NCBI RefSeq assembly: GCF_047123305.1
Contig: NZ_CP138918.1
Span: 1,798,001 to 1,862,000 of the forward strand
Direction of reading: 5' to 3'
Origin: Thalassobius sp047123305
GTDB taxonomy: Bacteria; Pseudomonadota; Alphaproteobacteria; Rhodobacterales; Rhodobacteraceae
DNA length: 64,000 nucleotides
The translations under genes were made by a program, and so were the position numbers. The notes below the pieces were generated by a model. That model did not search any database, was not told the origin of the DNA, and worked only from the letters and a program-made list of their open reading frames with translations. Below are positions 25,546 through 35,111 of this stretch, piece after piece (the first letter of the stretch is position 1; each line of letters starts with the position of its first letter).

Positions 25546-27870
25546 ATGGAACATCAAACCGCACTAAAAGGCCTTGTCAGCAACGATCGTCAGCATGACA
25601 GCGCGATCAAACATGTCACGGGCCGCGCTGAATACTGCGATGACATTGCCGAGCCGGCAGGCACGCTGCACGCCTATCTGGGGGTCTCGACCGTGGCCCA
25701 CGCCAACCTGCGTTCGGTGGAGCTGGACGCGGTGCGCAAAGCGCCGGGTGTGGTGGGCGTGCTGACCGCCGAAGATATCCCCGGTCACAACGACATCAGC
25801 CCCACCGGTCGCAATGACGAACCCGTCTTCCCGACCGAGAAGACCGAGTTCCACGGCCAGCCGCTGTTTGCAGTTGTTGCCGAAAGCCGTGATGCCGCCC
25901 GTCGGGCTGCTGAATTGGCAGAGATCGACTATGGGGTGCTGCCGCACGCGCTGGACCCGATCGCGGCCCGTGACGCCGGTTACCCGATGATCACCGACCC
26001 GCTGAAATTGGAACGCGGTGACGTTGCCCCGGCGATGGAGCAGGCGCAAAATCGTCTGCAGGGCCGGATGGAGATTGGTGGTCAGGATCACATGTATCTG
26101 GAAGGCCATATTGCCTTTGCCGTTCCAGGTGAAGATGACGATGTGGTCGTGACCTGTTCGACCCAGCACCCCAGCGAAGCGCAGCATATGGTGGCCCATG
26201 TTCTGGGCGTGCCCTCCAACGCGGTTGTGGTGCAGACCCGCCGGATGGGTGGCGGCTTTGGCGGCAAAGAAAGCCAGATGAACATCTTCTGCGCTGTGGC
26301 CGCGCTGGCCGCCAAGAAGTGGAACCGTCCCTGCAAAATCCGCCCCGATCGCGATCAGGATATGACTGCCACCGGCAAACGTCATGACTTCGTTGTGGAT
26401 TACGACGTGGCCTTTGATGACGACGGTCGGATTACGGCTGTGGACAATGTTTTTGCGGCGCGCTGTGGCTATTCCTCGGACCTGTCCGGTCCGGTGACTG
26501 ACCGTGCTCTGTTCCACGCTGACAACGCCTATTTCTACCCGAACGTCCGCCTGAAGAGCGAACCACTGAAAACCAACACCGTGTCCAACACCGCTTTCCG
26601 GGGCTTTGGCGGGCCGCAGGGTGTGGTGGTGGCCGAACGGATGATGGAAGAGATCGCCTATAAGCTCGGCAAGGACCCGCTGGAGGTGCGTAAGGCGAAC
26701 TTCTATGGCGATGAAAGCGATGGCCGCAACCTGACCCCCTATCATCAGACGGTAGAGGACAACATCATCCACCGCGTGGTGGCAGAACTGGAAGACAACG
26801 CCGACTATCAGGCGCGTCGTCAGGCTGTTCTGGACCACAACGCCAAAGGCGGGGTGATCCGCAAGGGCATCGCGTTGACTCCGGTGAAATTCGGGATTTC
26901 CTTTACCGCGACCTGGTACAATCAGGCGGGTTCGCTGATCCACGTGTATAACGACGGGTCGATCCATCTGAACCACGGCGGCACCGAAATGGGCCAGGGT
27001 CTGAACACCAAGATTTCTCAGATTGTGGCGGATGCTTTTCAGGTGGATTTTGACCGGATCAAGATCACCAAAACCACAACCGAAAAAGTGCCAAACACTT
27101 CGGCCACGGCGGCGTCTTCCGGTTCTGACCTGAACGGTATGGCAGCGCTTGATGCGGCTGAGCAGATCAAGGACCGGCTGGTCACCTTTGCGGCTGAATC
27201 GCGCGGCGTTGCTGAAAGTGCGGTGAAGTTCCTGCCCAACACCGTTCAGATCGGTGAGGAAATGGTGCCGTTCAATACGCTGGTGAAAGAGGCCTATATG
27301 GCCCGCGTGCATCTGTCGGCGGCGGGGTTCTACAAAACACCCAAGATCCACTGGGACCGCGCGGCGGGTAAAGGGCGTCCGTTCTTCTACTACGCCTATG
27401 GTGCGTCCTGTTCTGAGGTGTCGATCGACACCTTGACCGGTGAATATACCGTAGATCGCACTGACATCCTGCATGACGTGGGCCGTTCGCTGAACCCGAT
27501 CCTGGACAAAGGTCAGGTTGAAGGTGCCTTTATCCAGGGGATGGGCTGGCTGACCACCGAAGAGCTGTGGTGGGATGATGCGGGGCGTCTGCGGACCCAT
27601 GCCCCCTCGACCTACAAGATCCCGCTGGCCAGCGACCGCCCGCGTGAGTTCAACGTGAACCTGGCCGAATGGTCGGTGAACAAGGAACGCACCATCAAGC
27701 GCTCCAAGGCTGTGGGTGAGCCGCCCTTCATGCTGGGGATTTCGGTGTTTGAAGCGCTGTCGATGGCGGTGGCTTCGGTTGCGGATTACCGCGAATGCCC
27801 GCGTCTGGATGCGCCGGCCACGCCGGAACGTGTGTTGATGGCCTGCGAGCGCCTGAAGGCGGAAGGCTGA
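25546..27870 (+). CDS. xdhB: Xanthine dehydrogenase large (molybdopterin) subunit
   Basis: 774 residues, normal length for XdhB. The molybdopterin-binding regions are visible as MGGGFGGKESQ (with substrate-pocket glutamate nearby), FRGFGGPQG, HGGTEMGQGLNTK and the C-terminal catalytic glutamate in RSKAVGEPPFMLG. It oxidises hypoxanthine to xanthine and xanthine to urate. The ATG at 25546 has GGAGG upstream. A very long antisense frame covers it but is a composition artefact. Needs molybdate, and modABC is encoded 12 kb away. Confidence 0.95.
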   Translation: MEHQTALKGLVSNDRQHDSAIKHVTGRAEYCDDIAEPAGTLHAYLGVSTVAHANLRSVELDAVRKAPGVVGVLTAEDIPGHNDISPTGRNDEPVFPTEKTEFHGQPLFAVVAESRDAARRAAELAEIDYGVLPHALDPIAARDAGYPMITDPLKLERGDVAPAMEQAQNRLQGRMEIGGQDHMYLEGHIAFAVPGEDDDVVVTCSTQHPSEAQHMVAHVLGVPSNAVVVQTRRMGGGFGGKESQMNIFCAVAALAAKKWNRPCKIRPDRDQDMTATGKRHDFVVDYDVAFDDDGRITAVDNVFAARCGYSSDLSGPVTDRALFHADNAYFYPNVRLKSEPLKTNTVSNTAFRGFGGPQGVVVAERMMEEIAYKLGKDPLEVRKANFYGDESDGRNLTPYHQTVEDNIIHRVVAELEDNADYQARRQAVLDHNAKGGVIRKGIALTPVKFGISFTATWYNQAGSLIHVYNDGSIHLNHGGTEMGQGLNTKISQIVADAFQVDFDRIKITKTTTEKVPNTSATAASSGSDLNGMAALDAAEQIKDRLVTFAAESRGVAESAVKFLPNTVQIGEEMVPFNTLVKEAYMARVHLSAAGFYKTPKIHWDRAAGKGRPFFYYAYGASCSEVSIDTLTGEYTVDRTDILHDVGRSLNPILDKGQVEGAFIQGMGWLTTEELWWDDAGRLRTHAPSTYKIPLASDRPREFNVNLAEWSVNKERTIKRSKAVGEPPFMLGISVFEALSMAVASVADYRECPRLDAPATPERVLMACERLKAEG

Positions 27871-27874
27871 TCTG

Positions 27875-28729
27875 ATGGGTTCGGTGGCATCACTCCGCTC
27901 CTTTTTCGTCACCGGCGAGCCCGTGGTCAGCGTTTTGCTGACCCGGGTGCGGGGCTCGTCCCCGCGAGAGGCAGGCACGGAGATGTTTGTCACCGCAGAC
28001 GCGCTGTTTGGCACCATCGGCGGTGGCCAGCTGGAGCACCGCGCCATTGATGTGGCGCGGGCGCTGCTGGCCAATGGCGATCTGGCCTGTGAGATGGATG
28101 TGCCGCTTGGCCCCGAGATCGGACAATGCTGTGGCGGTCGGGTTGAAGTGTCTCTGACCCGGATGAGTGACGGTGACCGCGAACTGGCGATTGCACGTGC
28201 CGAGGCCGAAGAAGGTCTGCTGCCACATGTCTATATCCTCGGCGCTGGGCATGTCGGCCGGGCGCTGGCAGATCAGTTCCAGCATATGCCGGTCAGCTGT
28301 GTGTTGGTGGATCAACGGGCCGAGGAGCTGGACCAGTCGCAGGCGGATGTGGAAACCCGCCAAAGCGCGATCCCCGAATTTGACATCATGACGGCGCCGC
28401 CTGGCAGCGCCTTCATTGTGCTGACCCATGACCACGGTCTCGACTTTCTGCTGACCTCGGCCGCGCTGGCGCGGCGGGATGCGGCCTATGTCGGGCTGAT
28501 CGGGTCTGCCACCAAGCGGGTGAAATTCCGCAAATGGACTGAGAAACACTGCGAGGAGCTGAGCTCTATCGCAGCATTGAACTGCCCCATTGGGGCAGGC
28601 GGTAGCCGCGACAAGCGGCCTGCTGTGATCGCCGCCCTTGTGGTGGCCGAAGTGATCACGGCGCTGACCTCTGAAACTGCCGCAACCGCCCCCTCGGGGG
28701 CTGCTGAACCGCCACTGGCGGCGCAGTAA
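27875..28729 (+). CDS. xdhC: Xanthine dehydrogenase accessory protein (molybdenum cofactor insertion)
   Basis: 284 residues. N-terminal XdhC/CoxI domain with VLLTRVRGSSPREAGTEMFV and IGQCCGGRVEVSL, then a Rossmann domain with VYILGAGHVGRALADQF and VGLIGSATKRVKFRKW. XdhC binds molybdenum cofactor, promotes its sulfuration, and hands it to XdhB. Four bases separate it from xdhB, so expression is coupled. The tail is an Ala/Thr-rich low-complexity stretch. Confidence 0.94.
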   Translation: MGSVASLRSFFVTGEPVVSVLLTRVRGSSPREAGTEMFVTADALFGTIGGGQLEHRAIDVARALLANGDLACEMDVPLGPEIGQCCGGRVEVSLTRMSDGDRELAIARAEAEEGLLPHVYILGAGHVGRALADQFQHMPVSCVLVDQRAEELDQSQADVETRQSAIPEFDIMTAPPGSAFIVLTHDHGLDFLLTSAALARRDAAYVGLIGSATKRVKFRKWTEKHCEELSSIAALNCPIGAGGSRDKRPAVIAALVVAEVITALTSETAATAPSGAAEPPLAAQ

Positions 28730-28797
28730 TCGCACCCGCGCGCCATAGGAGGACAGGCGCAGCGGGGTATCGACGGTGAATAAAGGAGGACCCACCC

Positions 28798-30381
28798 ATG
28801 CGGGACGGGAGCTATAACTATGCGCTGTTTTCACGCAGCGACTTCAGCGCGTTCTGGGCGCTTTTTACAGATAACCTGATCAACCTGATGGTGCTTGCCG
28901 GCGTCTGTCAGTTTGTCTTTGGCATGCCTGCCGAGATCGTCTTTGGCCGCATCGTACCGGGGGCCGCCGTTGCTATACTGGCGGGGATCGCGGTCTATGT
29001 TGGCCTGGCCAAACGCGCAGCAAAGCAGCACGGTCGCGATGTCACCGCACTGCCCTACGGCATTTCCACCCCGGTGATGTTTGTCTATCTCTTCGGTGTG
29101 ATCGGTCCGATCTACTGGTCGACCAATGATCCGATGCTGGCCTGGCAGGTTGGGATCGGCGCGGGCTTTATGGGCGGCATCGTTGCGGCCCTTGGCGCGG
29201 TGGTTGGTCCCTGGCTGAAGCGGGTGACCCCGCGGGCCGGGATGCTGGGCACGCTATGCGGGATTGCACTGGTCTTCATCGGCACGGTGCCGCTGGCGAC
29301 GGTGTTTGAGAACCCTTACATTGGCTTTGCCTCGATGATCATTATCCTGTGGGGGCTGGTCGGGCGTTTCCGTCTGCCGTTCAACATCCCCGCTGGTCTG
29401 TTGGCGCTGATCGTAGGCACCGTGGTGGCGCTGGCGATGGGCGATGCCAAAATCTCGGCGGAAGGCATCGGGTTCTACCCGCCGCTGCCCTATTTTGGCG
29501 ATCTGATTGCAGGGATCCAGCATCTCTTTGCCAACCCGGAACTGTTCCTGGTTCTGGTACCGGTGCAGATCTACAATTTCATCGAAACCATGAACAACGT
29601 CGAAAGTGCCGAGGCGGCGGGTGACCACTACCCCGTGGCTACCTGCCAGATCACCGATGGTCTGGGCACTATGGTGGGCGCGGTCTTTGGTTCGCCTTTC
29701 CCGACCACCGCCTATATCGGTCATCCGGCCTATAAGCGGATGGGCGCGCATGCCGGCTACATCATCGGTGTCGGCATTGTGATCCCCTTCGCGGCGTTCT
29801 TTGGCCTGCTGGCGTTCCTCAACAACCTGATCCCCGTGGCCGCTGCCGCGCCGGTTCTGGTCTTTGTGGCGCTGAGCCTGATCACCAACACCGCGCATTC
29901 GATCAAGACCGATCATATGGCGGCTGTGACCATTGCGATGATGCCGCATGTGTCCAGCTTCCTCGTCACCAAATGGGGCTCGTTGATGGGGGCCTTGGGT
30001 GCCACCGGTGTCGCGGGTCTGCCACAGATGGGCGATCCGGCACTGACCGCCGCCTTGTTGCAGCAAGGGGCGCATTTTGAGGGCCATCTGGCGCTGAGCC
30101 AGGGGGCGATCCTCACCGGTCTGATCTGGGGGGCAATCGTCGCCTATGTCATCGACGGCAAGTTCCGCGCTGCGGGTGGCTTTGCACTGGCGGCTGCAGC
30201 CATGTCGATGGTCGGGATCATCCACGGGGCCAGCCTGCATTGGCCGGACCTGAACGGTGTGACCATGGGCTACATCATCGCGGCTGCGTTCCTGTTCATC
30301 TACCCCGCCTTCCACAAAGAAGACGAACTGGTGAACGAAAACGCCGTGGTCGACGAACCGGTGGCCAACCCGGCGGAATAG
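28798..30381 (+). CDS. NCS2/AzgA-type purine permease
   Basis: 527 residues with about 12-13 membrane helices, e.g. FWALFTDNLINLMVLAGVCQFVFG, AAVAILAGIAVYVGLAKR, GIALVFIGTVPLATVF and the helix-breaking GSPFPTTAYIGHPAYKRMGA. It belongs to the nucleobase-cation-symporter-2 superfamily, near AzgA-like guanine/hypoxanthine importers. It starts after an AAAGGAGGA ribosome-binding site and lies between xdhC and guanine deaminase, which supports purine base uptake. A strong 11-bp hairpin follows its stop. Confidence 0.87.
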   Translation: MRDGSYNYALFSRSDFSAFWALFTDNLINLMVLAGVCQFVFGMPAEIVFGRIVPGAAVAILAGIAVYVGLAKRAAKQHGRDVTALPYGISTPVMFVYLFGVIGPIYWSTNDPMLAWQVGIGAGFMGGIVAALGAVVGPWLKRVTPRAGMLGTLCGIALVFIGTVPLATVFENPYIGFASMIIILWGLVGRFRLPFNIPAGLLALIVGTVVALAMGDAKISAEGIGFYPPLPYFGDLIAGIQHLFANPELFLVLVPVQIYNFIETMNNVESAEAAGDHYPVATCQITDGLGTMVGAVFGSPFPTTAYIGHPAYKRMGAHAGYIIGVGIVIPFAAFFGLLAFLNNLIPVAAAAPVLVFVALSLITNTAHSIKTDHMAAVTIAMMPHVSSFLVTKWGSLMGALGATGVAGLPQMGDPALTAALLQQGAHFEGHLALSQGAILTGLIWGAIVAYVIDGKFRAAGGFALAAAAMSMVGIIHGASLHWPDLNGVTMGYIIAAAFLFIYPAFHKEDELVNENAVVDEPVANPAE

Positions 30382-30404
30382 GCTGTCCGGCATCCGACAG
30401 TCTT

Positions 30405-30442
30405 TGGTGCGGGCCAACATTTCCCCGTCGCGGCCCGCACCA
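30405..30442 (+). other. Perfect hairpin between permease and guanine deaminase genes
   Basis: An 11-bp perfect stem (30405-30415 with 30432-30442) and a 16-base loop, followed by a pyrimidine-rich run. The run has few consecutive Ts, so it may be a weak terminator or RNA-processing signal that separates membrane transporter dosage from guaD. Confidence 0.65.
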
Positions 30443-30480
30443 CCCTCTCTCCTCTCTTTTACTTGAACGGATCCCAAGCC

Positions 30481-31830
30481 ATGACCCAAACGCGCTTCCC
30501 CAAGGCCGAAAAGAAGCTTCTGCGCGGCCGCATTCTGAACTTCTCGGCCGAGCCGATGGACCACACCGATACCGAGGCCTACGCCTATATCGAGGATGGC
30601 GCATTGCTGATCGAAGACGGCAAAATCGCTGCTATGGGATCCTATGCTGATGTCGTGCCTGAAGCGGATGGCGTGGAGGTGGTCGATCACCGCCCGCATC
30701 TGCTGCTGCCCGGTTTCATCGACACCCACATGCATTTCCCGCAGGTGCAGGTCATTGCTTCCTGGGGCGACCAGCTGCTGGACTGGCTGAACAACTACAC
30801 CTTCCCGGAAGAGACCCGCTTTGTCTCGCCTGAACACAGCGCCGAAATGGCACAGCGGTTCTATGACCAGATCATCGGTCACGGGACCACGTCGGCAGTG
30901 GCCTATTGCTCGGTTCATAAAACCTCGGCAGAAGCATATTTTGAAGAGGCCGCGCGTCGTGACATGCGGATGATCGGCGGTAAGGTTTTGATGGACCGCA
31001 ACGCCCCTGATGGCCTGCTGGACACACCGCAGTCCGGCTATGATGACACCAAAGAGTTGATCGCCAAGTGGCATGGCAAGGGCCGCGCGCTTTATGCCAT
31101 CACACCGCGCTTTGCGATCACCTCGACCCCGGAACAGATGGAACGCGCGGGCGCTCTCGTGGCAGAGCACCCCGAATGCTATATGCAAACCCATCTGAGC
31201 GAAAACCACAATGAGATCGCCTTTACCAAGGAGCTTTATCCCAACGCGCCTGACTATCTGGGCGTCTATGAAAACTATGGGTTGCTGACTGATAAGGCGC
31301 TGCTGGGCCACTCGATCCATCTTGAAGAACGCGAGATTGAGGTGCTGGCCGATACCGGTGCAAAACCTGTGTTTTGTCCCACCTCCAACCTGTTCCTCGG
31401 GTCGGGCCTGTTTGATGATGGCGGTCTGCGCGGGCGCGGCATCACCAATGCCATTGCAACAGACATCGGAGCGGGTACCAGCTATTCCATGCTGCAGACC
31501 CTGAACGAAGGTTATAAGATTCTGCAGCTGCAGGGGCAGAAGCTGCACCCGCTGCGGGCCTTCCACTGGATCACCCGTGGCAATGCGGTGGCCCTGGGGC
31601 TGGAGCATCAAATCGGCACCTTGGAAGCAGGCACCGAGGCGGACGTTGTGGTGTTGAACGCCAATGCGACCGAGGCCATGGCACTGCGGATGGAACGGGC
31701 AGAAACCCTGTCAGAAGAGCTGTTTATCCTGCAAATGCTGGGCGACGACCGTGCGGTGGATCAGGTCTATGTGGCCGGCCAGGCACAAAAGGGTGCGCCG
31801 CGTGAACGAACAACCCCTGTCGCTGCGTAA
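30481..31830 (+). CDS. guaD: Guanine deaminase
   Basis: 449 residues, amidohydrolase superfamily. Metal ligands are in DTHMHFPQ, the substrate loop EETRFVSPEHSA, QTHLSENHNEI, LLGHSIHLEEREI and the aspartate in ATDIGAGTSYS. It deaminates guanine to xanthine, the substrate of XdhAB, so it completes the route from guanine to urate. ATG at 30481 is preferred to one 18 bases earlier because it gives the usual length. A strong terminator ends the operon. Confidence 0.95.
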   Translation: MTQTRFPKAEKKLLRGRILNFSAEPMDHTDTEAYAYIEDGALLIEDGKIAAMGSYADVVPEADGVEVVDHRPHLLLPGFIDTHMHFPQVQVIASWGDQLLDWLNNYTFPEETRFVSPEHSAEMAQRFYDQIIGHGTTSAVAYCSVHKTSAEAYFEEAARRDMRMIGGKVLMDRNAPDGLLDTPQSGYDDTKELIAKWHGKGRALYAITPRFAITSTPEQMERAGALVAEHPECYMQTHLSENHNEIAFTKELYPNAPDYLGVYENYGLLTDKALLGHSIHLEEREIEVLADTGAKPVFCPTSNLFLGSGLFDDGGLRGRGITNAIATDIGAGTSYSMLQTLNEGYKILQLQGQKLHPLRAFHWITRGNAVALGLEHQIGTLEAGTEADVVVLNANATEAMALRMERAETLSEELFILQMLGDDRAVDQVYVAGQAQKGAPRERTTPVAA

Positions 31831-31853
31831 TCTCCCCGTCGGTGACAGACTTT

Positions 31854-31879
31854 GGCCGCCCTTCGGGGCGGCCCTTTTT
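31854..31879 (+). terminator. Rho-independent terminator of the purine operon
   Basis: Eight-base stem GGCCGCCC/GGGCGGCC with a TTCG tetraloop, then CTTTTT, 24 bases past guaD. Confidence 0.92.
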
Positions 31880-31884
31880 CACTG

Positions 31885-33504
31885 TCAGGCCGTCTGGCGT
31901 GCTGCCTTGATCAGATCCGCTGCTTTTTCGGCGATCATAATGGTTGGCGCATTGGTATTGCCGCCGATCAGACGCGGCATGACCGAGGCATCAACCACCC
32001 GCAGCGCCTGCAACCCATGCACCCGTAGCTCTGGATCGACAACGGCCATCTCATCCACACCCATCTTGCAGGTGCCGACAGGGTGGTAGATCGTATCAGC
32101 GCGTTCGCGGATCTTTGCGGCCCAGTCCGCGTCGCTCATGCCATCGGATATGCCAAACAGCTCTTTGCTTTCATAAGCGGCCAAGGGTTCGGTTTTCATG
32201 ATGTCACGGGTCATTTTTGCGCCTTTGATCATCAGCTCCAAATCACGCGCATCACTCAAATAGGCCGGATCAATCCGCGGCGGCGCCAGCGGGTCGCCGG
32301 AGTTGAGACCGACGCTGCCGCGCGAATGGGGGCGCAGGGCGCAGATGTGGCAGGAATAGCCATGTCCCAGATGCAGTTTCCGGGCGTGATCATCGACAAT
32401 CGAGATGACAAAATGCAGCTGAATGTCTGGCCGGTCCTCAGCAGGCGAGGTTTTCAGGAAGGCCGCCCCTTCAGCAAAAGGCGTTGCCACCATCGACTTG
32501 CCGTCTTTGCGCCAGCGCAACATCTCTTTCAACGCATGCCAAGAGGCGCGCAGCCCGATGCCGACGTTGTCGGTGTCTTTAGTTTTATAGGCGAGGGTAA
32601 AGTCCAGATGATCCTGCAGGTTCTGCCCGACCCCCTGCAATTCGTGCCGCATCTCGATACCGTGTGGCGCAATGTCCTCGGGGCGGCCAATGCCCGACAA
32701 CTGCAGTAGCTGCGGTGAATTGAATGCCCCGCCGCAAAGCACAACCTCTTGCCGCGCATTCACCCTATGGCTCTGGCGTTTCTGACGGTAGGCCACGCCG
32801 GTGGCGCGTTTTCCCTCGAACAGGATCTTTTCAGCATGGGCGCCCGTAATCACCGTCAGATTGGGGCGGTCCATCACCGGATGCAGATAGGCCGCCGCCG
32901 CCGAACAACGCTCCCCATTGCGGGCGGGGTCGTGGAACTGGGTCACCTGATAGAGGCCGATGCCTTCGTTGTCGCCGCGATTGAAATCCTCGCTGACGCG
33001 ATGTTGCAGCTGGGCGCCTGCCTCAACAAAGGCGCGGGAAATGGGGCGGGGCGCTTTCTGATCGCTTACTTGTAGCGGACCCTCTGCGCCGTGCAGGTTA
33101 TCACCGCCACGTTCGTTGTGTTCCGACCTCCGGAAGTAGGGTAGCACATCGTCCCAGCTCCAGCCGTCACAGCCAAGGGCAGCCCATTCGTCATAATCCC
33201 CCGCATGTCCCCGCACATAAAGCATCGCGTTGATCGCCGACGAACCGCCCAAGGCCTTGCCGCGCGGCTGATACCCTTTGCGCCCGTTCAGCCCTTTCTG
33301 CGGGACGGTTTCGAAACACCAGTTGTTGAGCTTCACATAGTTGGGCAGCATCGTCACCACGGCCATCGGGGCGCGCACGAACAGGCTTTTACCTTTGCCG
33401 CCAGCCTCCAGCAGGCAGACTGAAACCTCGGGGTCTTCGCTGAGCCTTGCCGCCAAAGTGGACCCTGCCGAGCCGCCCCCAACAATCACATAATCGTAGT
33501 CCAT
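31885..33504 (-). CDS. GMC-family flavin oxidoreductase (choline/alcohol dehydrogenase-like)
   Basis: 539 residues. ADP-binding fingerprint VIVGGGSAGSTLAARLSEDPEVSVCLLEAGG at the N-terminus, GMC signature regions GKALGGSSAINAMLYVRG and GAFNSPQLLQLSGIG, and the active-site C-terminus DTIYHPVGTCKMG and RLIGGNTNAPTIMIAEKA (catalytic His in YHPVGTC). The family includes choline dehydrogenase BetA and alkanol dehydrogenase AlkJ; no betaine genes accompany it, so the substrate is open. Monocistronic. Confidence 0.88.
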   Translation of the reverse strand: MDYDYVIVGGGSAGSTLAARLSEDPEVSVCLLEAGGKGKSLFVRAPMAVVTMLPNYVKLNNWCFETVPQKGLNGRKGYQPRGKALGGSSAINAMLYVRGHAGDYDEWAALGCDGWSWDDVLPYFRRSEHNERGGDNLHGAEGPLQVSDQKAPRPISRAFVEAGAQLQHRVSEDFNRGDNEGIGLYQVTQFHDPARNGERCSAAAAYLHPVMDRPNLTVITGAHAEKILFEGKRATGVAYRQKRQSHRVNARQEVVLCGGAFNSPQLLQLSGIGRPEDIAPHGIEMRHELQGVGQNLQDHLDFTLAYKTKDTDNVGIGLRASWHALKEMLRWRKDGKSMVATPFAEGAAFLKTSPAEDRPDIQLHFVISIVDDHARKLHLGHGYSCHICALRPHSRGSVGLNSGDPLAPPRIDPAYLSDARDLELMIKGAKMTRDIMKTEPLAAYESKELFGISDGMSDADWAAKIRERADTIYHPVGTCKMGVDEMAVVDPELRVHGLQALRVVDASVMPRLIGGNTNAPTIMIAEKAADLIKAARQTA

Positions 33505-33657
33505 CTGCCCCTCCCGCTGTCTGCCCGTTCACGTTCTCCGATCAGGGGCTGATCTGTCCAGCAGGACGCTACGTGCGTGCCGTGACGGAAACGGGCCAGA
33601 TTTGGCCTGATGAAAGGGCTATTGCGAGCGGTCGAAAAATTTGATCATATTCCTGAA

Positions 33658-33735
33658 ATCCCTCTTGAGAGCGGCCCTCGAATCCGCGCATCTAGAGGGA
33701 TAGGCATTTCGCAGGGCCGCGCCGCCCTGCTTTTT
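33658..33735 (+). promoter_or_regulatory. Candidate attenuator/riboswitch-like leader of the aminotransferase gene
   Basis: Three mutually related pairings: P1 ATCCCTCT (33658-33665) with AGAGGGAT (33694-33701), enclosing a short GCGG/CCGC hairpin; a terminator stem GCAGGGC (33711-33717) with GCCCTGC (33724-33730) followed by five Ts just before the ribosome-binding site; and GCGGCCCT (33671-33678), exactly complementary to AGGGCCGC (33713-33720), which would disrupt both. This is the geometry of a transcription attenuator. No known riboswitch class recognised. Confidence 0.5.
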
Positions 33736-33749
33736 CTGGAGGATCGCCA

Positions 33750-35090
33750 ATGACCGTGCAGCCGAACTCGATCGAGGCCCGCGACGCCGCATATCACCTG
33801 CACCCCTATACCAACGCCCGCAAGATGGAGGCCGAAGGCTCTCTGATCCTTGAGGAAGGTGAGGGTATCTATGTCACTGACAACACTGGCAAACGCTATA
33901 TCGAAGGCCTGTCGGGCCTGTGGTCCGTGGCGGTGGGGTTTGGCGAACAGCGTCTGGTCGATGCCGCTACAGAGCAGCTGAAGAAACTGCCCTACTACCA
34001 CACCTTCGCGCAGAAATCGCACACCCCATCGGTTGAACTGGCGGAGAAGTTGATCGACATGGCGCCGGTGCCGATGTCCAAGGTGTTCTTCACCAATTCG
34101 GGTTCCGAGGCCAATGACACGGTGGTCAAGCTGATCTGGTACCGCGCCAACGCGATGGGCCAGCCCGAGAAAAAGAAGATCATCAGCCGGATCAAAGGCT
34201 ACCACGGCGTGACCGTGGCCTCGGCCAGCCTGACCGGTCTGCCCTATAACCACATGTCCTTTGACCTGCCGCTGCCCGGCATTTTGCACACTGGCTGCCC
34301 GCACTACGGTGGTTTCGCACAGGACGGCGAAAGCGAAGCGCAGTTCGTTGCCCGTCTGGCGCAGGAGTTGGATGACATGATTCAGGCCGAAGGGCCGGAC
34401 ACGATTGCCGCCTTCATCGGTGAACCTGTCATGGGGGCCGGTGGCGTGATTGTCCCGCCCGCTGGCTATTGGGAGGCCATTCAGGCGGTACTGAAGAAAT
34501 ACGATATTCTGTTGATCGCCGATGAGGTGATCTGCGGATTTGGCCGCACCGGCAAGATGTTCGGCTGTGAAACCATGGGAATTGAACCCGATGTGATGGT
34601 GCTGTCAAAGCAGCTGTCGTCCTCTTACATGCCGATCTCGGCTGTTTTGGTGAACGACCGTGTCTATCAGCCGGTTGCGGATGAAAGCGATCGCATCGGC
34701 GTGCTGGGGCACGGCTACACCGGGTCTGGCCACCCTGTAGGCGCTGCCGTGGCGCTGGAAAACATCAAGATCATCGAAGAGCGTGATCTGGTTGGCAACG
34801 CCGCGCGGCTTGAGGCGCTGTTTCTGGACTGTTTGAATGCGTTGACCGGCAACCCGTTGGTCAAGGAAATGCGCGGCATCGGCCTGATCGGGGCGCTGGA
34901 ACTGCACCAGCAGGGCGACGCGGTTGGCGTTGCCGGCGGCGCAATGTCAGCGGCCTGCATGGAGCGTGGCTTGATCGTGCGGAACCTTGGCGACACCGTG
35001 GCGCTCTGCCCACCGCTGATCATTACCGAAGCTCAGATGAATGAAATGTTCGATATCTATGCGGAGGCGCTGAACAGCCTTAGCTTCTGA
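33750..35090 (+). CDS. Class III PLP aminotransferase (omega-amino acid/amine:pyruvate type)
   Basis: 446 residues. Cofactor lysine is Lys287 in VMVLSKQLSSSYMP; the aspartate that holds the pyridine nitrogen is Asp258 in LLIADEVICGFGRTG; FFTNSGSEANDTVVKL contacts the phosphate. The N-terminal HLHPYTNARKMEAEG resembles marine omega-transaminases acting on amines, beta-alanine or taurine with pyruvate as acceptor. The natural substrate is not decided by sequence. GGAGG precedes the ATG. A terminator-like hairpin lies directly ahead of this ribosome-binding site, suggesting attenuation control. A bidirectional terminator follows. Confidence 0.9.
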   Translation: MTVQPNSIEARDAAYHLHPYTNARKMEAEGSLILEEGEGIYVTDNTGKRYIEGLSGLWSVAVGFGEQRLVDAATEQLKKLPYYHTFAQKSHTPSVELAEKLIDMAPVPMSKVFFTNSGSEANDTVVKLIWYRANAMGQPEKKKIISRIKGYHGVTVASASLTGLPYNHMSFDLPLPGILHTGCPHYGGFAQDGESEAQFVARLAQELDDMIQAEGPDTIAAFIGEPVMGAGGVIVPPAGYWEAIQAVLKKYDILLIADEVICGFGRTGKMFGCETMGIEPDVMVLSKQLSSSYMPISAVLVNDRVYQPVADESDRIGVLGHGYTGSGHPVGAAVALENIKIIEERDLVGNAARLEALFLDCLNALTGNPLVKEMRGIGLIGALELHQQGDAVGVAGGAMSAACMERGLIVRNLGDTVALCPPLIITEAQMNEMFDIYAEALNSLSF

Positions 35091-35111
35091 TCACGGCTGT
35101 ATAGAGTGTTT

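Noticed and set aside
25564..28074. An 836-residue open frame antisense to xdhB and xdhC
   Set aside because: It overlaps genes with strong family motifs, has no recognisable domain or ribosome-binding site, and such frames are expected opposite GC-rich coding sequence.
29254..31611. A 785-residue open frame antisense to the permease and guanine deaminase genes
   Set aside because: Same reasons: mirror of well-supported genes, composition rich in His, Gln and Arg, no motif.
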